A DNA stretch of 64,000 nt from Mesocentrotus franciscanus (taxonomy: Eukaryota; Echinodermata; Echinoidea; Camarodonta; Strongylocentrotidae), in NCBI GenBank assembly GCA_037976565.1, contig CP137668.1:34672088-34736087 (forward strand), in the 5' to 3' direction. Under the pieces are notes generated by a model. It saw nothing but the letters and a program-made list of their open reading frames with translations. It was not told the origin of the DNA and searched no databases. Positions 1-10,339 of the stretch are shown here, one piece after another. The translations under genes were made by a program, and so were the position numbers. The stretch's first letter is position 1, and each line of letters opens with the position of its first letter.

Positions 1-552
1 CAGTGTGTATTATTCAAACAAAAGGTGCTTCGTTCATTGTAAGAATAAAATATAGAGAATGAAATGTATTCCCTTAACAAACTCATTCAAGCAAAGAGTT
101 TCAAGCCCGTGAAACGAATATATTGATTGAGAGCAATCGTTCTATCTTGTCTATAATTACGAAAATCAGGATTAAAATGAAACAGTAAACAAGAATGTTT
201 TGGGAGGTATTGGATGACAATATTTCCATGTAAGAGACTCAAGTAGTCCTTGGTTTCATTTTTCCGAGTTTAAAGAGATGATTGGTACTACAAAATCGAA
301 GAACAGTAACGAATACAGACATACTTAAGTTTTTCGTCTTGCACACATCGGAGTGTAAGACGAAGTGTAAGTTCAAGTTCAAGAGCTTGTTTGCATCTCT
401 TATTTATGTTTGTAACCCTTCCTAGGAAAAAAAAATAGTTGGTATTCTATTGTAAACAATGCATTTACACTTGCTACCGCTCACTCGAATATGATAGCAT
501 CCAGTCAACTACAAGATACCTCACCACAAAAGCCACCCCTAAAGTAGACCAT

Positions 553-604
553 AACCGTTACCCTAACCGTAATCCTATAACCCTGACCCTACCCCTAACC
601 CTAA
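553..604. repeat. Degenerate interstitial telomere-like CCCTAA run
   Basis: About nine imperfect hexamers of the type CCCTAA (variants CCGTTA, CCCTGA, CCCTAC) follow one another. This is the TTAGGG telomere motif common to vertebrates and echinoderms, read on the other strand. The run is short and degenerate, so it is an interstitial remnant and not a chromosome end. Confidence 0.6.
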
Positions 605-1430
605 TACATTTTTACTAATTCTTGGTAGGGTATTCTACAGTTTAACCCAAAATGGTAATAACCTTTTTTTTAACATTTAGGAACACAATCATTATGATTA
701 AGTTCCGGATTAGATATATTATTGTCTAGAATTATCCATACTAAATACATGTATATGTTTATGTTCGAGTGAATATGATTATTGTACTGAACAAAACATT
801 TCCTTATGACATGAAGATACATATATTTTACCTAGTGGTTTTATATAATCAGTGTTTACTTTCACTAATTCTATAGAGCGATCGCGTGTTATTCTAAGAG
901 GAAGTAAAGTGTACATACATTATTTTCCATTCTTAATTGGAGTTTACATCACGTGGGACTCTATTGAAATAACAAACGCACAAGTCACTTGACGTGAATT
1001 TCCACCGCTACTTTAATAATCATCAATGCGAGGAACTTGCATTTGTCTGAGTCACACATAGAAATTGAAACTACATGTACTTACTAAATCCTCTGTTAAA
1101 TCTTCATTTACACCAACGCCCGATCGAACCAAAATAGATTTTGAAGAAATAAAAACCACTTAGAAAACGTTAACATGTCATCTCATCGGAATGGTCGGGT
1201 ATATCAGTATTAGGTTTAGGAATAATAAAATTAGTTGTAGCAGATAACATCCGTAGTTCCTCGTTGAAATAGTTGTTGTTATTGCTTAACCATAGTAGAA
1301 GGTGCGTCGAAGTTGGGGTAGCTTCCGGCTACTTATCTTGGTGTTCGTGTTCCTCTTACAAAGGGTCAGCTTCTTGTTCAAGCATGGTGCTGAGATTGAA
1401 CAGCCGCAGAACCCTAAAGGAAAATACATG

Positions 1431-1599
1431 TACAGTCAAACCTGCTTTAGTGTTTACAAATACCACATGTTTCGTTTCCCTTGAAAATGCTTTCTCATTG
1501 AAACATGTACTATAGGCACCTGTCTACAAAGACCACCTGCCTATAAAGACCACTTTTCTTTTCTCCCTTGGGTGGTCTTTATAGACAGGTTTCACTGTA
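1431..1599. mobile_element. Short MITE with TACAGTCAAACCTG termini
   Basis: The left end reads TACAGTCAAACCTG and the right end CAGGTTTCACTGTA, an inverted match with one mismatch. The inside repeats phrases such as ACAAAGACCACCTG and its complement, giving a partly self-complementary sequence. The TA at both outer edges fits a mariner-type TA target. It has no coding capacity. The superfamily is inferred only from the TA. Confidence 0.6.
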
Positions 1600-2210
1600 T
1601 TTACATTATTTCTTGATGCCAAGACAAGGAGAAACACAGGAAACCATTTATACTCATTATATTTAACCAGGCCAATAGCCATCAACGGGAACTGGTTCAA
1701 ATACTATTCCAATCCATTTAAAGAAGACAATACGGCCAATGCAAATTTATTGAACTGATATTTTGACACTTTAGGAACAGGAGAAGCATCTGAGAAAGAG
1801 AGCAATGATATACATTTTGAGAAATTTCTCCCTATAACGCCAGAATTTGTTTCTTCCGTTGACTTATGTACATCTCTTTTGAAGCGAATTTAATACTACC
1901 ACTTCCTAACATTGAAATATCTCACTTTCCTCAGGAAAATGCCCATGCTTTCTTAGACTTTTTCACATTAACAAAAAGATCAACCCCTTAAAGTCAGATT
2001 ATCAACCCATCAAGACATATATATCAGATCAGTAAACAATGAACACAGGAAATGTTAACCCCAAATAATTTGTTTTGACATTTGGCTTGTCCGTATTAAA
2101 ATAACCTAAAAACGGATCATTTGCGTAAATCAAACCTTTTCATTTCAGCTTCTTGTAATATGATGAAAAGCTTTATCTATTTACAAATGCTCCGTAACCA
2201 TCAAAGTGAT

Positions 2211-2273
2211 TGTATGTGTGTGTTTGTGTGTGTTTGTGTGTGTGTGGGTGTGTGTGTATGTGGGGGGGGGGGT
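2211..2273. repeat. GT microsatellite ending in a G-run
   Basis: Interrupted (GT)n is followed by ten or more G residues. Reading frames crossing it have no protein-like character. Confidence 0.85.
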
Positions 2274-2395
2274 AATGCTCGCACCAGCGTGTATGCGCTC
2301 ATCATCGAGGGGGTGGGAGTGGGTGAGCGGAGATGTTTAGGGGTGTGCGCGCAAGGGTGTTAGGGTGTGTGTGCAAGATAAAACAATTTACTTAC

Positions 2396-2547
2396 CAGAG
2401 CAATAGATTTGCTTCGCCTTTTCATCCACAAAACAAATTCGACGACGATGAGGACGAGTACAGAAATAAGTGCAAGGGTAAGAAGAATGACGACAGGGAC
2501 CAGGGCGGATAATCGAATGGCGCAATAATCGACGCTTTTGCACGGAT
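2396..2547 (-). CDS. Receptor copy 1, exon 8: transmembrane segment
   Basis: After acceptor CCGTACAG the exon reads DPCKSVDYCAIRLSALV, then about 22 hydrophobic residues rich in V, L and I, then WMKRRSK, a basic stop-transfer sequence. The layout predicts an extracellular N terminus. It leaves in phase 0 at donor GTAAGT, so further cytoplasmic exons must exist. Two cysteines precede the helix and could pair or be membrane-proximal. Confidence 0.75.
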
Positions 2548-5500
2548 CTGTACGGTAAAGACAGTGTATAGATAGTAAAGTGCCAATATTAAAAAAATGG
2601 CTAAATGTCAATGATGTTGACCATTACATTATTCTTATTCTCTGGATATCAGATTTTACTGCTAGGGTTTTCAACCCCAAGAGAGCATAATTAAGTGAAT
2701 GAATGTCATAAAAATATATTCCTTAAGCATCATTGTATAATAATGCACCGGTATATTGTCAATTATACAGTGTGACATTGGGTTTAACAAGACTCTATCG
2801 CACATCACCAATGATTGTGTGGTTACAGTTTTAAGAGGCATCAGCCATCAGAAGGAACTTAATATTGTGTCAGATGATGTTCTTGCCTGGCTCCCAACCG
2901 CAATATGTTCATTTAGCTATGCCACGTCATAAGAAGGAAGAAATTGAATATTGTCATGGAAATAGCAACTATGTGCTTGCTGACCACATTTGATATAATA
3001 GAACAAAACTTTTGGTTCAGATGGTTACCATTTACCGGTTCGTCTGACAAGGAGATGGTCGATGGGAACACTATTAAGAAAAGCAAATGTGAAAGGAGAC
3101 TTCGGCATGCTATAAGGCACTCAATGTGTGTAATAGGACAACGGTCAAAGATAGTTACACGAATGACTGCTAAAACTGATAAAACAAGTCAGTGCGAACT
3201 CGGCAAAATTATTGTAATCCCATTGTCGTTGTATTATTAAATGACAAATATACGCGTAGAGAATTTGACTCAGATTCAAAAGACATTTGTTTTCCTTCAC
3301 ATATCAAAGGAATATAACATCAATGTTCATATCGACATATACACCATTTTAAACGTCGATTCATTGGGTCTAATACAACCTTGTAATTGCAATTCAACAA
3401 TTTAAGGAAAAATGTATAATATTTGATAAGCCGTCCATTAGATAAATTATCTCACCGTATCCAGTCAACGACATATCTTCAGTCGAACCTAGAAGGAGAG
3501 ATTGAAAATCAGCATGAATAATCTTTTTTTCTTCTCAATAATGCACAGAAACATATTAGAGTAATGGCCATTATTTTGAAGAATTACTACAGTTAATGAT
3601 TGACATCATTGTAAGATCTGTTATACAGTCGGTCCACAACTGCAATTCGAAGAATTACTAACTTTTTATGCTGACCGTGGTATAGGAATGGACTTATTTA
3701 TTGGCGAATATTCATTGTGCATCATCAACATGTTGGTATAACAATCATATCGACGAAACTTCAAGGACAGATCCCGTGGTTCTTATTACCAAATATTCGT
3801 TCTTGACATGACGGAGTGTTCCCATGCCAATCGAAATCTGGTGACGAGGAATTCGCTCCCTTCCCACATTTCAGCACATTGTCTCCACCCACTAACTCTT
3901 GGTCGTCATTGCAAATAGCGGTGATAGATGTGCCGTGCATGTATCCATTCGATGTCGTCTTCCAAATTCCATTGTGCAGCGGAGGTGGCTCGTTGCAGAA
4001 TCCGAATGAAACTGTACAGTTTTTCGGTAAAATGAAAACCAGACGCGATACGTCAGATTAAACATTAAAAAAACCTAAAACATGGACAAAGAGGTGTCGT
4101 GGAGTGAGATGCAAAGATCGTGGAGCCCCGGCACAATCCCCGTGTCCTTTAGCAAGACATTAATATGAATTTATCACGAATTTCAGTGCATAGTCAAAAA
4201 GTGATCAGAGTGGGCTTTGAAATTGTTTTTTGGATAAGCTGGACTTTGATATAACACCGGAATATTTACTATTCTTCTAAGCTTGTTGTTTTGAAATCAA
4301 TTCAACATATTGTTTGGCTTAAAAACATTAAAACAAATACAGCATGTATTTCGACAGTTTTGTGATTCCTACGAGAATCTTTCAAAATTGAATTACCATT
4401 GAAGAGAGTAGCCCAGTGTCTGGTTGGGTCTTTAATGTTTGTTCTACATTGATCACGATCTTGAGTTAGTTTGGTAACATCCAATGCAGTTTGATTGATA
4501 CACGAGCAGTTGGTTCCGCTATGATGTACAGCATACTGTGCAGTGGTAGAGAGGGCCTTGCAATGGGTAAGACATTGATCCCTGCTCACATTCACACTTC
4601 TTGACAGCAGGTGGATGTGTTGCTCAAGGTTGAAACACCCAAGTTGACTCAAAACTAACAATAAATAAACATGACCATACATACATGAAAGTAGAACAAT
4701 ATATTCAAATATAGCCTATAGCATTACAGAGTTAACATCAGGTTGTTTAACTCCATAAAAAGGTTCATTTTTCCATAATGCTGACTACATCGATTTTTGA
4801 GTAACATTGATTAGTTGGCGAAGTTGCGATTGATTTCCTATGATCGCAAAATTACAATCGCAGTTGCATAGTTGCAAACTAGTATCAATTCTAGTTTGTT
4901 AGACTGTCTCAAGTTGATGGATTGGTTGATTAAATATCTTATTTGTGAGATCTTTTGGCTTTCAGCCCAATGTCATCTGATTCAAATCTCAGTGAACACT
5001 GGTTGCTCATTATTTAGGTGTACAGTGAATATCACTGGGCAAGAATGCTGCCTTGTGTTATGCCATGCTTTGTTTTCTCCATCTTATCCTTTGTTTTTTT
5101 TTCTATTTCGTTCGACAAAGAAGCGCACATTGTGTAGTATTTGGATCAGTTAAATCTTCTTGAGACAGGGTGCATGTATAATTGAAGAACTTATGCTTCA
5201 TCATTATATTAAATTTCAACCTGTAAAATATCCTTACATACAATAACTGGATTGCCATTTCATTGAAGACCTCTGTGGTTCAATTAGTGTTGTCACAGTG
5301 ATAGCAGCTGAACTGACATTTGGGAGTATATCCATATAGTTCATCGTTAATTTCTTTATGTACGTATACTTACCATTACACTTTATAAATACCGAATTGT
5401 AAGCAAATGTGCAGTTGGATGTAAAGTTCTCGCAATCTTGAAGGCGATGAGTGACTGTGAACATAAAAAATAACGTTTTGCGTAGGCCTACAGGTGCTGA

Positions 5501-7046
5501 ATGTTGTCACACAATAAAATGCGTCATTATGTTATAAACGACAGCCAAGATTTAATACTTCACAAATGATTTAACCTTGGCAATATTAGAATAATAATAC
5601 TAAAAGTAAACAAAGTACGCGTTTATAAAAAAAAGAAAAAAAGAAAAGAAATACAATTCAGAAAATCAATCATTTCGTTTATATAAATAACTGTCAATTG
5701 TTATTTATAAACACACTATATAGATAATTTGCACACACATGCATGTAAACGCTGTCGCCATAGTCTCCATACTCACATGTGTTGCATTGATAACTTGTTC
5801 CATTTGATCCCGAAGTAGTTTTCCTCCATGTTGTTTCGTAGGCTCCGGGAAACCCTGCCTCTCTACATATAGTATCTGCGACATCCATATGCCAGGCGTT
5901 TCTGCATACGGGTTGGGTCAGGACTCTGATATGCTCTGAACCTTCCCATGCTTCATGAATATCTGTTTTGTCTTCTGGTGAAACCAAATAAACCAGTAAA
6001 GAGGATGAGTGGCATTTAATACACATTGATTTTGATAACGTTTTGTTAAAATCTACTCCTCTCACACCGTTCAAATTTCCCCTAAAAGATGGAGGGGTAG
6101 ATGCACACAAGACGAGTAAGCTTTTTTCAAATGAAAATGGCACTTTGTAAAGTGTATAATTCGTCATTGTTATTATCATCAAAATTGTTTCCAATTGTCA
6201 GAGCTCGTTATATCATGAGTTTCGTTTAATTTCACCTTGGCCTGTGTTATTTTGTTTATTAATATTCTTTAAAAGGCGCTCACCTGTTTGCGCCAAACAA
6301 GAGAGGGACAAATGGAATCCTGTTCTAGACTCGGACAAATCAGAGATGAAGATTATTGAAAGATGATTCCCGAGAGAAAGATATGGTGAAATCATTTTGC
6401 TTCCACTGTACTTGGCTTCAAAAGATGGATAGTTCTCTTCTTTAACGTAAAGAAAATCACTCTTTTCGGAATGGAAATCATCAAATGTGATGAGGATTCT
6501 TTGAGTGAGGTCTGCTCGTACATCCCAGTGAATCTGTAAACCGTTGTCGTAGTGTTCAGGATAGTTCGGAGATGTCAAGTTCTTGATATCACCCAATTCT
6601 AATGTGATCGGTACAGTATCTCCATCAGCTGTAAGTAGGAAGTGCGTAAACTGATTAAAGAACTTTTAATAACAAAATATTAATACAAAAATAACTTTTG
6701 ATATATCATGACTTTATAATATTATGATCTACAAAGGCACGGATTTGATAGCATTCATGTCTCAATAAACACACGAAAGGAGAGTAACATGAAACGTTGT
6801 GTTCTCAGCGATAAACTGTTTCGTCGAATTTATTTATCCGTGTTATCGCTCTAAAAAGTGATGTGCGGTGAATTAATATTAGGGCCGGGAAAATATCGAC
6901 AATAACTGACAACAATCTAAATCCCTATCCGCTATAACTTATACAATGTACATACCCTTTACTCGTTCAAATCTGAGAGTAAGAAGAACTGATGAAGTTA
7001 GAAAATAGAGAATGGACAGCGTATAAACGGGATACATGGTGATCAT
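2396..7046 (-). CDS. CUB-SRCR-WSC-Sushi single-pass receptor, copy 1 (8 exons)
   Basis: Predicted type I membrane receptor. The exons on the minus strand are 7046-6956, 6628-6284, 5974-5777, 5454-5374, 4654-4397, 4011-3790, 3488-3456 and 2547-2396. They total 1380 nt, exactly 460 codons, with no stop. Every internal junction before the TM exon's end is phase 1, the symmetrical class typical of shuffled extracellular modules. Order: signal peptide, CUB, SRCR (two exons), WSC-like six-cysteine module, Sushi, short stalk, TM helix with a basic stop-transfer. The start ATG at 7046 is chosen because copy 2 keeps it, whereas an upstream ATG at 7064 is ACG in copy 2. Domains of these families act in ligand and microbe recognition; the ligand is unknown. 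The cytoplasmic tail is not found. The matching gene is at 57114-63841 on the plus strand. Confidence 0.8.
3456..3488 (-). CDS. Receptor copy 1, exon 7: 33-bp stalk micro-exon (candidate)
   Basis: Acceptor CTCCTTCTAG precedes 33 bases that read STEDMSLTGY in phase 1 and end at a GTGAGA donor. Length is a multiple of three, so including or skipping it keeps the frame. It would form a short acidic, serine/threonine-rich spacer between the Sushi domain and the membrane. It rests on splice signals alone. Confidence 0.4.
3790..4011 (-). CDS. Receptor copy 1, exon 6: Sushi (CCP) domain
   Basis: The minus strand reads a 74-codon exon with four cysteines (about 6, 34, 49 and 69) and the Sushi landmarks PPPLHNG, YMHGTSITAIC, ELVGG, W at 62 and PSC at the end. 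The acceptor is CTGTACAG and the donor GTAATA; both phases are 1 and agree with neighbours. Sushi modules are typical of complement-related and adhesion proteins. The copy 2 equivalent lies beyond the right edge. Confidence 0.75.
4397..4654 (-). CDS. Receptor copy 1, exon 5: WSC-like six-cysteine module
   Basis: 86 codons, phase 1 to 1. It starts LSQLGCFN and has cysteines at about 7, 28, 32, 50, 52 and 70, including DQCLTHC and NCSC. The order GC-F, C...C, C.C, C resembles WSC domains (carbohydrate-binding modules of cell-surface sensors), although the usual glycine/tyrosine AG..YG segment is poorly kept (YAVHHSGTNC). A PAN-like module is the main alternative. Acceptor TTGTTAG, donor GTAATT. 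Confidence 0.65.
5374..5454 (-). CDS. Receptor copy 1, exon 4: second part of SRCR domain
   Basis: The 27 codons end the SRCR domain: LQDCENFTSNC then SVFIKCN, matching the family ending L..C...C....V.C. With exon 3 the domain has six cysteines (about residues 24, 37, 64, 74, 81 and 92 of the two-exon module), the group A number. Acceptor GTTCACAG, donor GTAAGT, both phase 1. It differs from copy 2 at about 12 of 81 bases, mostly changing amino acids. Confidence 0.8.
5777..5974 (-). CDS. Receptor copy 1, exon 3: first part of SRCR domain
   Basis: The 66 codons run from phase 1 to phase 1. The key SRCR stretch is PVCRNAWHMDVADTICREAGF, matching the family pattern of VC, W, A and CR.LGF, followed by NGT glycosylation sequons and a cysteine at QC. 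The donor is GTGAGT. SRCR domains bind protein and microbial ligands; here the role is inferred from family. Confidence 0.8.
6284..6628 (-). CDS. Receptor copy 1, exon 2: cysteine-poor CUB domain
   Basis: The exon encodes 115 codons, phase 1 to phase 1, after acceptor TACTTACAG and before donor GTGAGC. CUB landmarks are LTSPNYPEHYDNG near the start, HWDV, FDDFH, FLYV near the middle, and a C-terminal GFHLSLSC. Typical CUB domains carry two disulfides, but here only the final cysteine remains, so the fold must be held without the usual C1-C2 and C3-C4 bonds. The same loss is present in copy 2. The first 154 bp of the exon belong to a tract identical between copies. Confidence 0.8.
6956..7046 (-). 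CDS. Receptor copy 1, exon 1: signal peptide
   Basis: It begins MITMYPVYTLSILYF and continues through a hydrophobic core (LTSSVLLTL) to a polar end (RFERVKG), as expected for a cleaved secretion signal. The donor is GTATGT, phase 1. An AG just upstream (TTTTGGCAG) is also present in copy 2 as TTTCTGCAG, so a separate 5'UTR exon probably lies further upstream. Confidence 0.75.
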
Positions 7047-7099
7047 CCCGTTAAGGCCACTCATTAAACCGGTTTTCTGCCAAAACAAGTGTAAAATGC

Positions 7100-7500
7100 C
7101 GTTATTTAAATTAAGTAAACCTTCATTTCCTTCACAAAAACAAAATGAATATATTATGAAATATATATTTGCAATATTATGGAGGAAGGAGGCAATATTC
7201 GCTTAAGCACAGGGCTTTTGATGGGGTCGCCATAACAAAACAGACATATAATAAATACAAATTACATAATCTACATAAGATATCAATAAAAATAAAGAGA
7301 AAGAGGAGAATGGGGAAAAACAAAACAAACAAACAAACAATACTAAACAAAATGTATATACATGTTTACATACATACACACACATATTTATATATATATA
7401 TATAGATATATATATATATATATATGTATAAATGAAGAAGGAAACAAGGTAACAATGAAATGAAATAACCGTAGAAGAAACAAAATATAAAAATTTTCGG
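7100..7500 (-). repeat. AT-rich insertion upstream of copy 1, with TA microsatellite
   Basis: This part of arm 1 has no match in arm 2, where the flanks nearly join. Read on the minus strand it has a T-rich body, a (TA)n run (7386-7424) and the phrase GGCGACCCCATCAAAAGCC, which looks like a LINE 3' tail. The identity of the element is a guess; absence from arm 2 is what is seen. Confidence 0.4.
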
Positions 7501-8160
7501 CTTTAAGCCACTTTTTCATTACTTTACAAAAGCTTATTAAATGAAGACGGTTTAAATGAGGGCTACAGACCGACGAAACCGACAACCCATGTGATCGACA
7601 ACCCATGAAACCTACGTTGCCGGTCTCGTGAGTTTTCTCCCAACATTTTTAGGGATCATGAGAACGACGGCACACGAGGCCGACATTCTTATGAGCTTTC
7701 TAATCACTTTTCATACTTTTACATTGTAACTTTGTTAATTTTAACTTATGTTTGGTCAATCCTGCTAAAAGAATGCTGATTAATAAAAATGAATTAATTA
7801 ATTAAGAAGGGATAGTCAATTGTCAACTGAAGAGACAACATACTTATAACATCTAAGGGCAATTTTGCTCGAGTGAGTGAAAATCACATTTTTACAATTG
7901 GAAATAAAGCGTTTTCACTGTACTTGTCAGTAAATCTTGCATTTTTGTTGGCATGAGTATGTCATTTCGTAACCCTAACAGCTTTATGGGGAACATCGCA
8001 TCAGCGCTAACGCCCCCCGTTACGCTGATGGGCCTTTGTACAACTTGAAGGATCATGTGCTTTGATGTTTCGATTTATATAACGAAAAACAAACAACAAC
8101 AAAAACATACATGGAAATTCCCCAGTTTGATCACACAGCATTCAATCGCTGTGTGCTCAT

Positions 8161-8880
8161 CTATTTATCCCATATTTGAAGAAGAAAAAAAAAAAATCAA
8201 ATAAATGACGGAGTTACCAGATCTACTGTATACAATTTTTAGTCAATTTGCCGGACCTGTGGGAAATATTATTGTGATATCGACTACATAATATATTTTA
8301 AGAAATACACAAATTGTGTAATTTCGTATACACATTGAATTGCAAGACTTGACAGTTAGAATTATTCTTATAAGAGACCAACGAGAATAAAAATTGAATA
8401 AAAATGTAAGACGATGATAGAAAACCAATGATGGTTATGTACAAGTAGTAGGCCTACTGCAAAATATTACTTTATCACTATGTATTTAAAAGTGACCAAT
8501 TGAAATTAGAATTTAGTCAACTTAAAAATTATGACTCTTATTGTTCCGTATCTAGTTTCCACAGATAAGTCTTACGTAGGTTTATAACATAGGGAAGTAA
8601 TTTTAGTTAAATAATTTTCAATCTTTAATTTCCCGTCATTAACGGAAACGGAATATCTTTTTCTTTAAGTAAACGACAATCAATTAAAAACAGAAAGATA
8701 ACCAATAGACAACAGATAGATAATCAACTGATCGTATAAAGAGAGTCGACTAATATAGGGCATGACTCTACAAACTCGATTCTTGGGGTTCAAGAGATCC
8801 ACCAAAAGAAGAAAAAAAAATCGATATAGTATGAATTTAATTTGTTGTTAATTTTGATATTTCATATTCAGTAAGAATTA
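8161..8880. other. AT-rich intergenic DNA, nothing recognised
   Basis: No coding frame with protein-like character, no clear repeat ends. One TAGGCCTA octamer lies at 8449-8456. Confidence 0.5.
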
Positions 8881-10330
8881 GGGCATCCCAGAACCATGTG
8901 GACCTTTGATTAAAAATATTACATGTGGGTGCCTCAAGGCTCTCTTCTTGGCCCTCTTCTTTTCATACTATATATAAATGATTTCAAACGATCATCTAAT
9001 ATTTTATCTTTCATATTATTTGTTGATGACTGTAATATCTTTCTCTCATGTCATGACCCACAAACTCTCCTAAATACAATTAACTCGGAATTAGTTTTGG
9101 TTCAAAGTTGGATACAAGCCAACAAACTATCATTGAATATTAAAAAGACAAATTATGTGATATTTAGCAGCACTATCGATCATCTTCCTGGTCCTATTCA
9201 AATAAATGGTATCGAACTAGAATGTGTTCAGAGTACTAAATTCCTTGGAATTTATGTCGATCGCAAATTGACATGGAAAGTGCATATTAATTATTTATGT
9301 AAATTATTATCAAGAAACATTGGTATCATAAATCATGTTAAAAATACATTTCCTTTAAAGGTTTTGTTATCACTGTATACAACCCTTATCTTGCCTTACC
9401 TAAATTATGGGATTTTATCATGGGGAATTTCTTGTAAGACTTTAATTGATCGAATATTAATTTTGCAGAAGCGTGCATTAAGAATAATCCATAATATCTA
9501 CTTTCGTTCCCACACTAACCACTTATTTTTACAAGACAACATTTTTAAAATTGATGATTCGTATTCTTGGTACCTCGGTATCTTTATGTTCCAACTAATT
9601 AAAATCGACTTACCTCTCCCGATTTCCTCCATTTTTCAAAAAAATAACGAGATACATTCATACCCCACTAGACAGTCGAACCACTTCCACACTCCTCGAA
9701 TGAGAACAGCTTTCGCACAACAACAAAAAAAACGAGTATTTACACCGGTCCAGTATTTTGGAATAACATAGATCCATCTCTTAAACAAAGTACCAGTCTA
9801 TACACATTTGTTTAAAAGCTGAAAATTAAATTTTTAAACACATATGCATGAATGTATGTGCCGTTGCCGGTCAGCTGCATTGTTGACATTGCTGATACGT
9901 CGATATACATGAATCTCGGTTTGTTTGACTCTCGACTCAATCCCTTTCTCCTTCATTCTGCTCATCTAACCTCCTTTTCTAGAACGTTTGCAATGATTCA
10001 TTTCCCTTTTCTATCTTTCTTTCTTTTTTGCGTTCTACTATTTTCCTCCATTTTTCCCTCTCTTTTATTTGTTATTGTCCCCCAAAAAAAAAGAATTCAT
10101 AATTCCTTTGCTACACACTTTTAATTTATTGGTTTTCTATGTATACTTTGTTTTCAAGACATATTGTAACACAGCCTCTGAGGAACCAATACTTCAACAA
10201 GCTCTGCTTTTAGTTATTTCATCTTTTCTTGTGCTATTACTATTATATTTATCGTTTCATTGTATATTTTTATGTAATATACTTACTCATTGTATTATGT
10301 TTTGCATGAGTAATAAAATCATTTGAACAT
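8880..10330 (+). mobile_element. 5'-truncated LINE, CR1/Jockey-like, 3' half of RT
   Basis: The longest frame (8923-9771) starts inside the reverse transcriptase at VPQGSLLGPLLF, has the catalytic box as FVDD (normally YADD or FADD) and continues through KFLGIYVDRKLTWKVHI into the thumb region and the C-terminal YPTRQS segment. A small deletion just upstream of VPQG breaks the frame. A pyrimidine-rich 3'UTR follows and ends in ATTTGAACATTGAAC-type tail repeats near 10330. It is inactive: 5' truncated, with an altered catalytic motif. Confidence 0.8.
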
Positions 10331-10339
10331 TGAACATTA

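Larger units (their letters stand above)
1..2395. other. Non-genic 3' flank of receptor copy 1
   Basis: This AT-rich stretch lies downstream of the last exon that I can place in the minus-strand receptor gene. That exon ends in phase 0 with a good splice donor, so cytoplasmic-tail exons and the poly(A) site should lie here or beyond the left edge. I could not identify any with confidence. It holds an interstitial telomere-like run, one MITE and a GT/G-run, listed separately. Confidence 0.5.
2396..8160 (-). repeat. Inverted segmental duplication, arm 1
   Basis: Homology with arm 2 (55795 to at least 63900, plus strand) covers exons 1-5, introns 1-4 and about 1.1 kb upstream. Matched upstream landmarks are CCCTAAAAATGTT near 7657, TTGACAATTGACTATCCC near 7820, GCCAACAAAAATG near 7945, GAAACATCAAAGCACA near 8065 and GCGATTGAATGCTG near 8145. 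Beyond 8160 I no longer see a match. Confidence 0.8.

Noticed and set aside
1774..1891. Plus-strand exon-like frame (GTGEASEKESNDIHFEKF) after a TTTAG acceptor
   Set aside because: Only about 39 codons, no neighbour exon, no family recognised; chance is likely.
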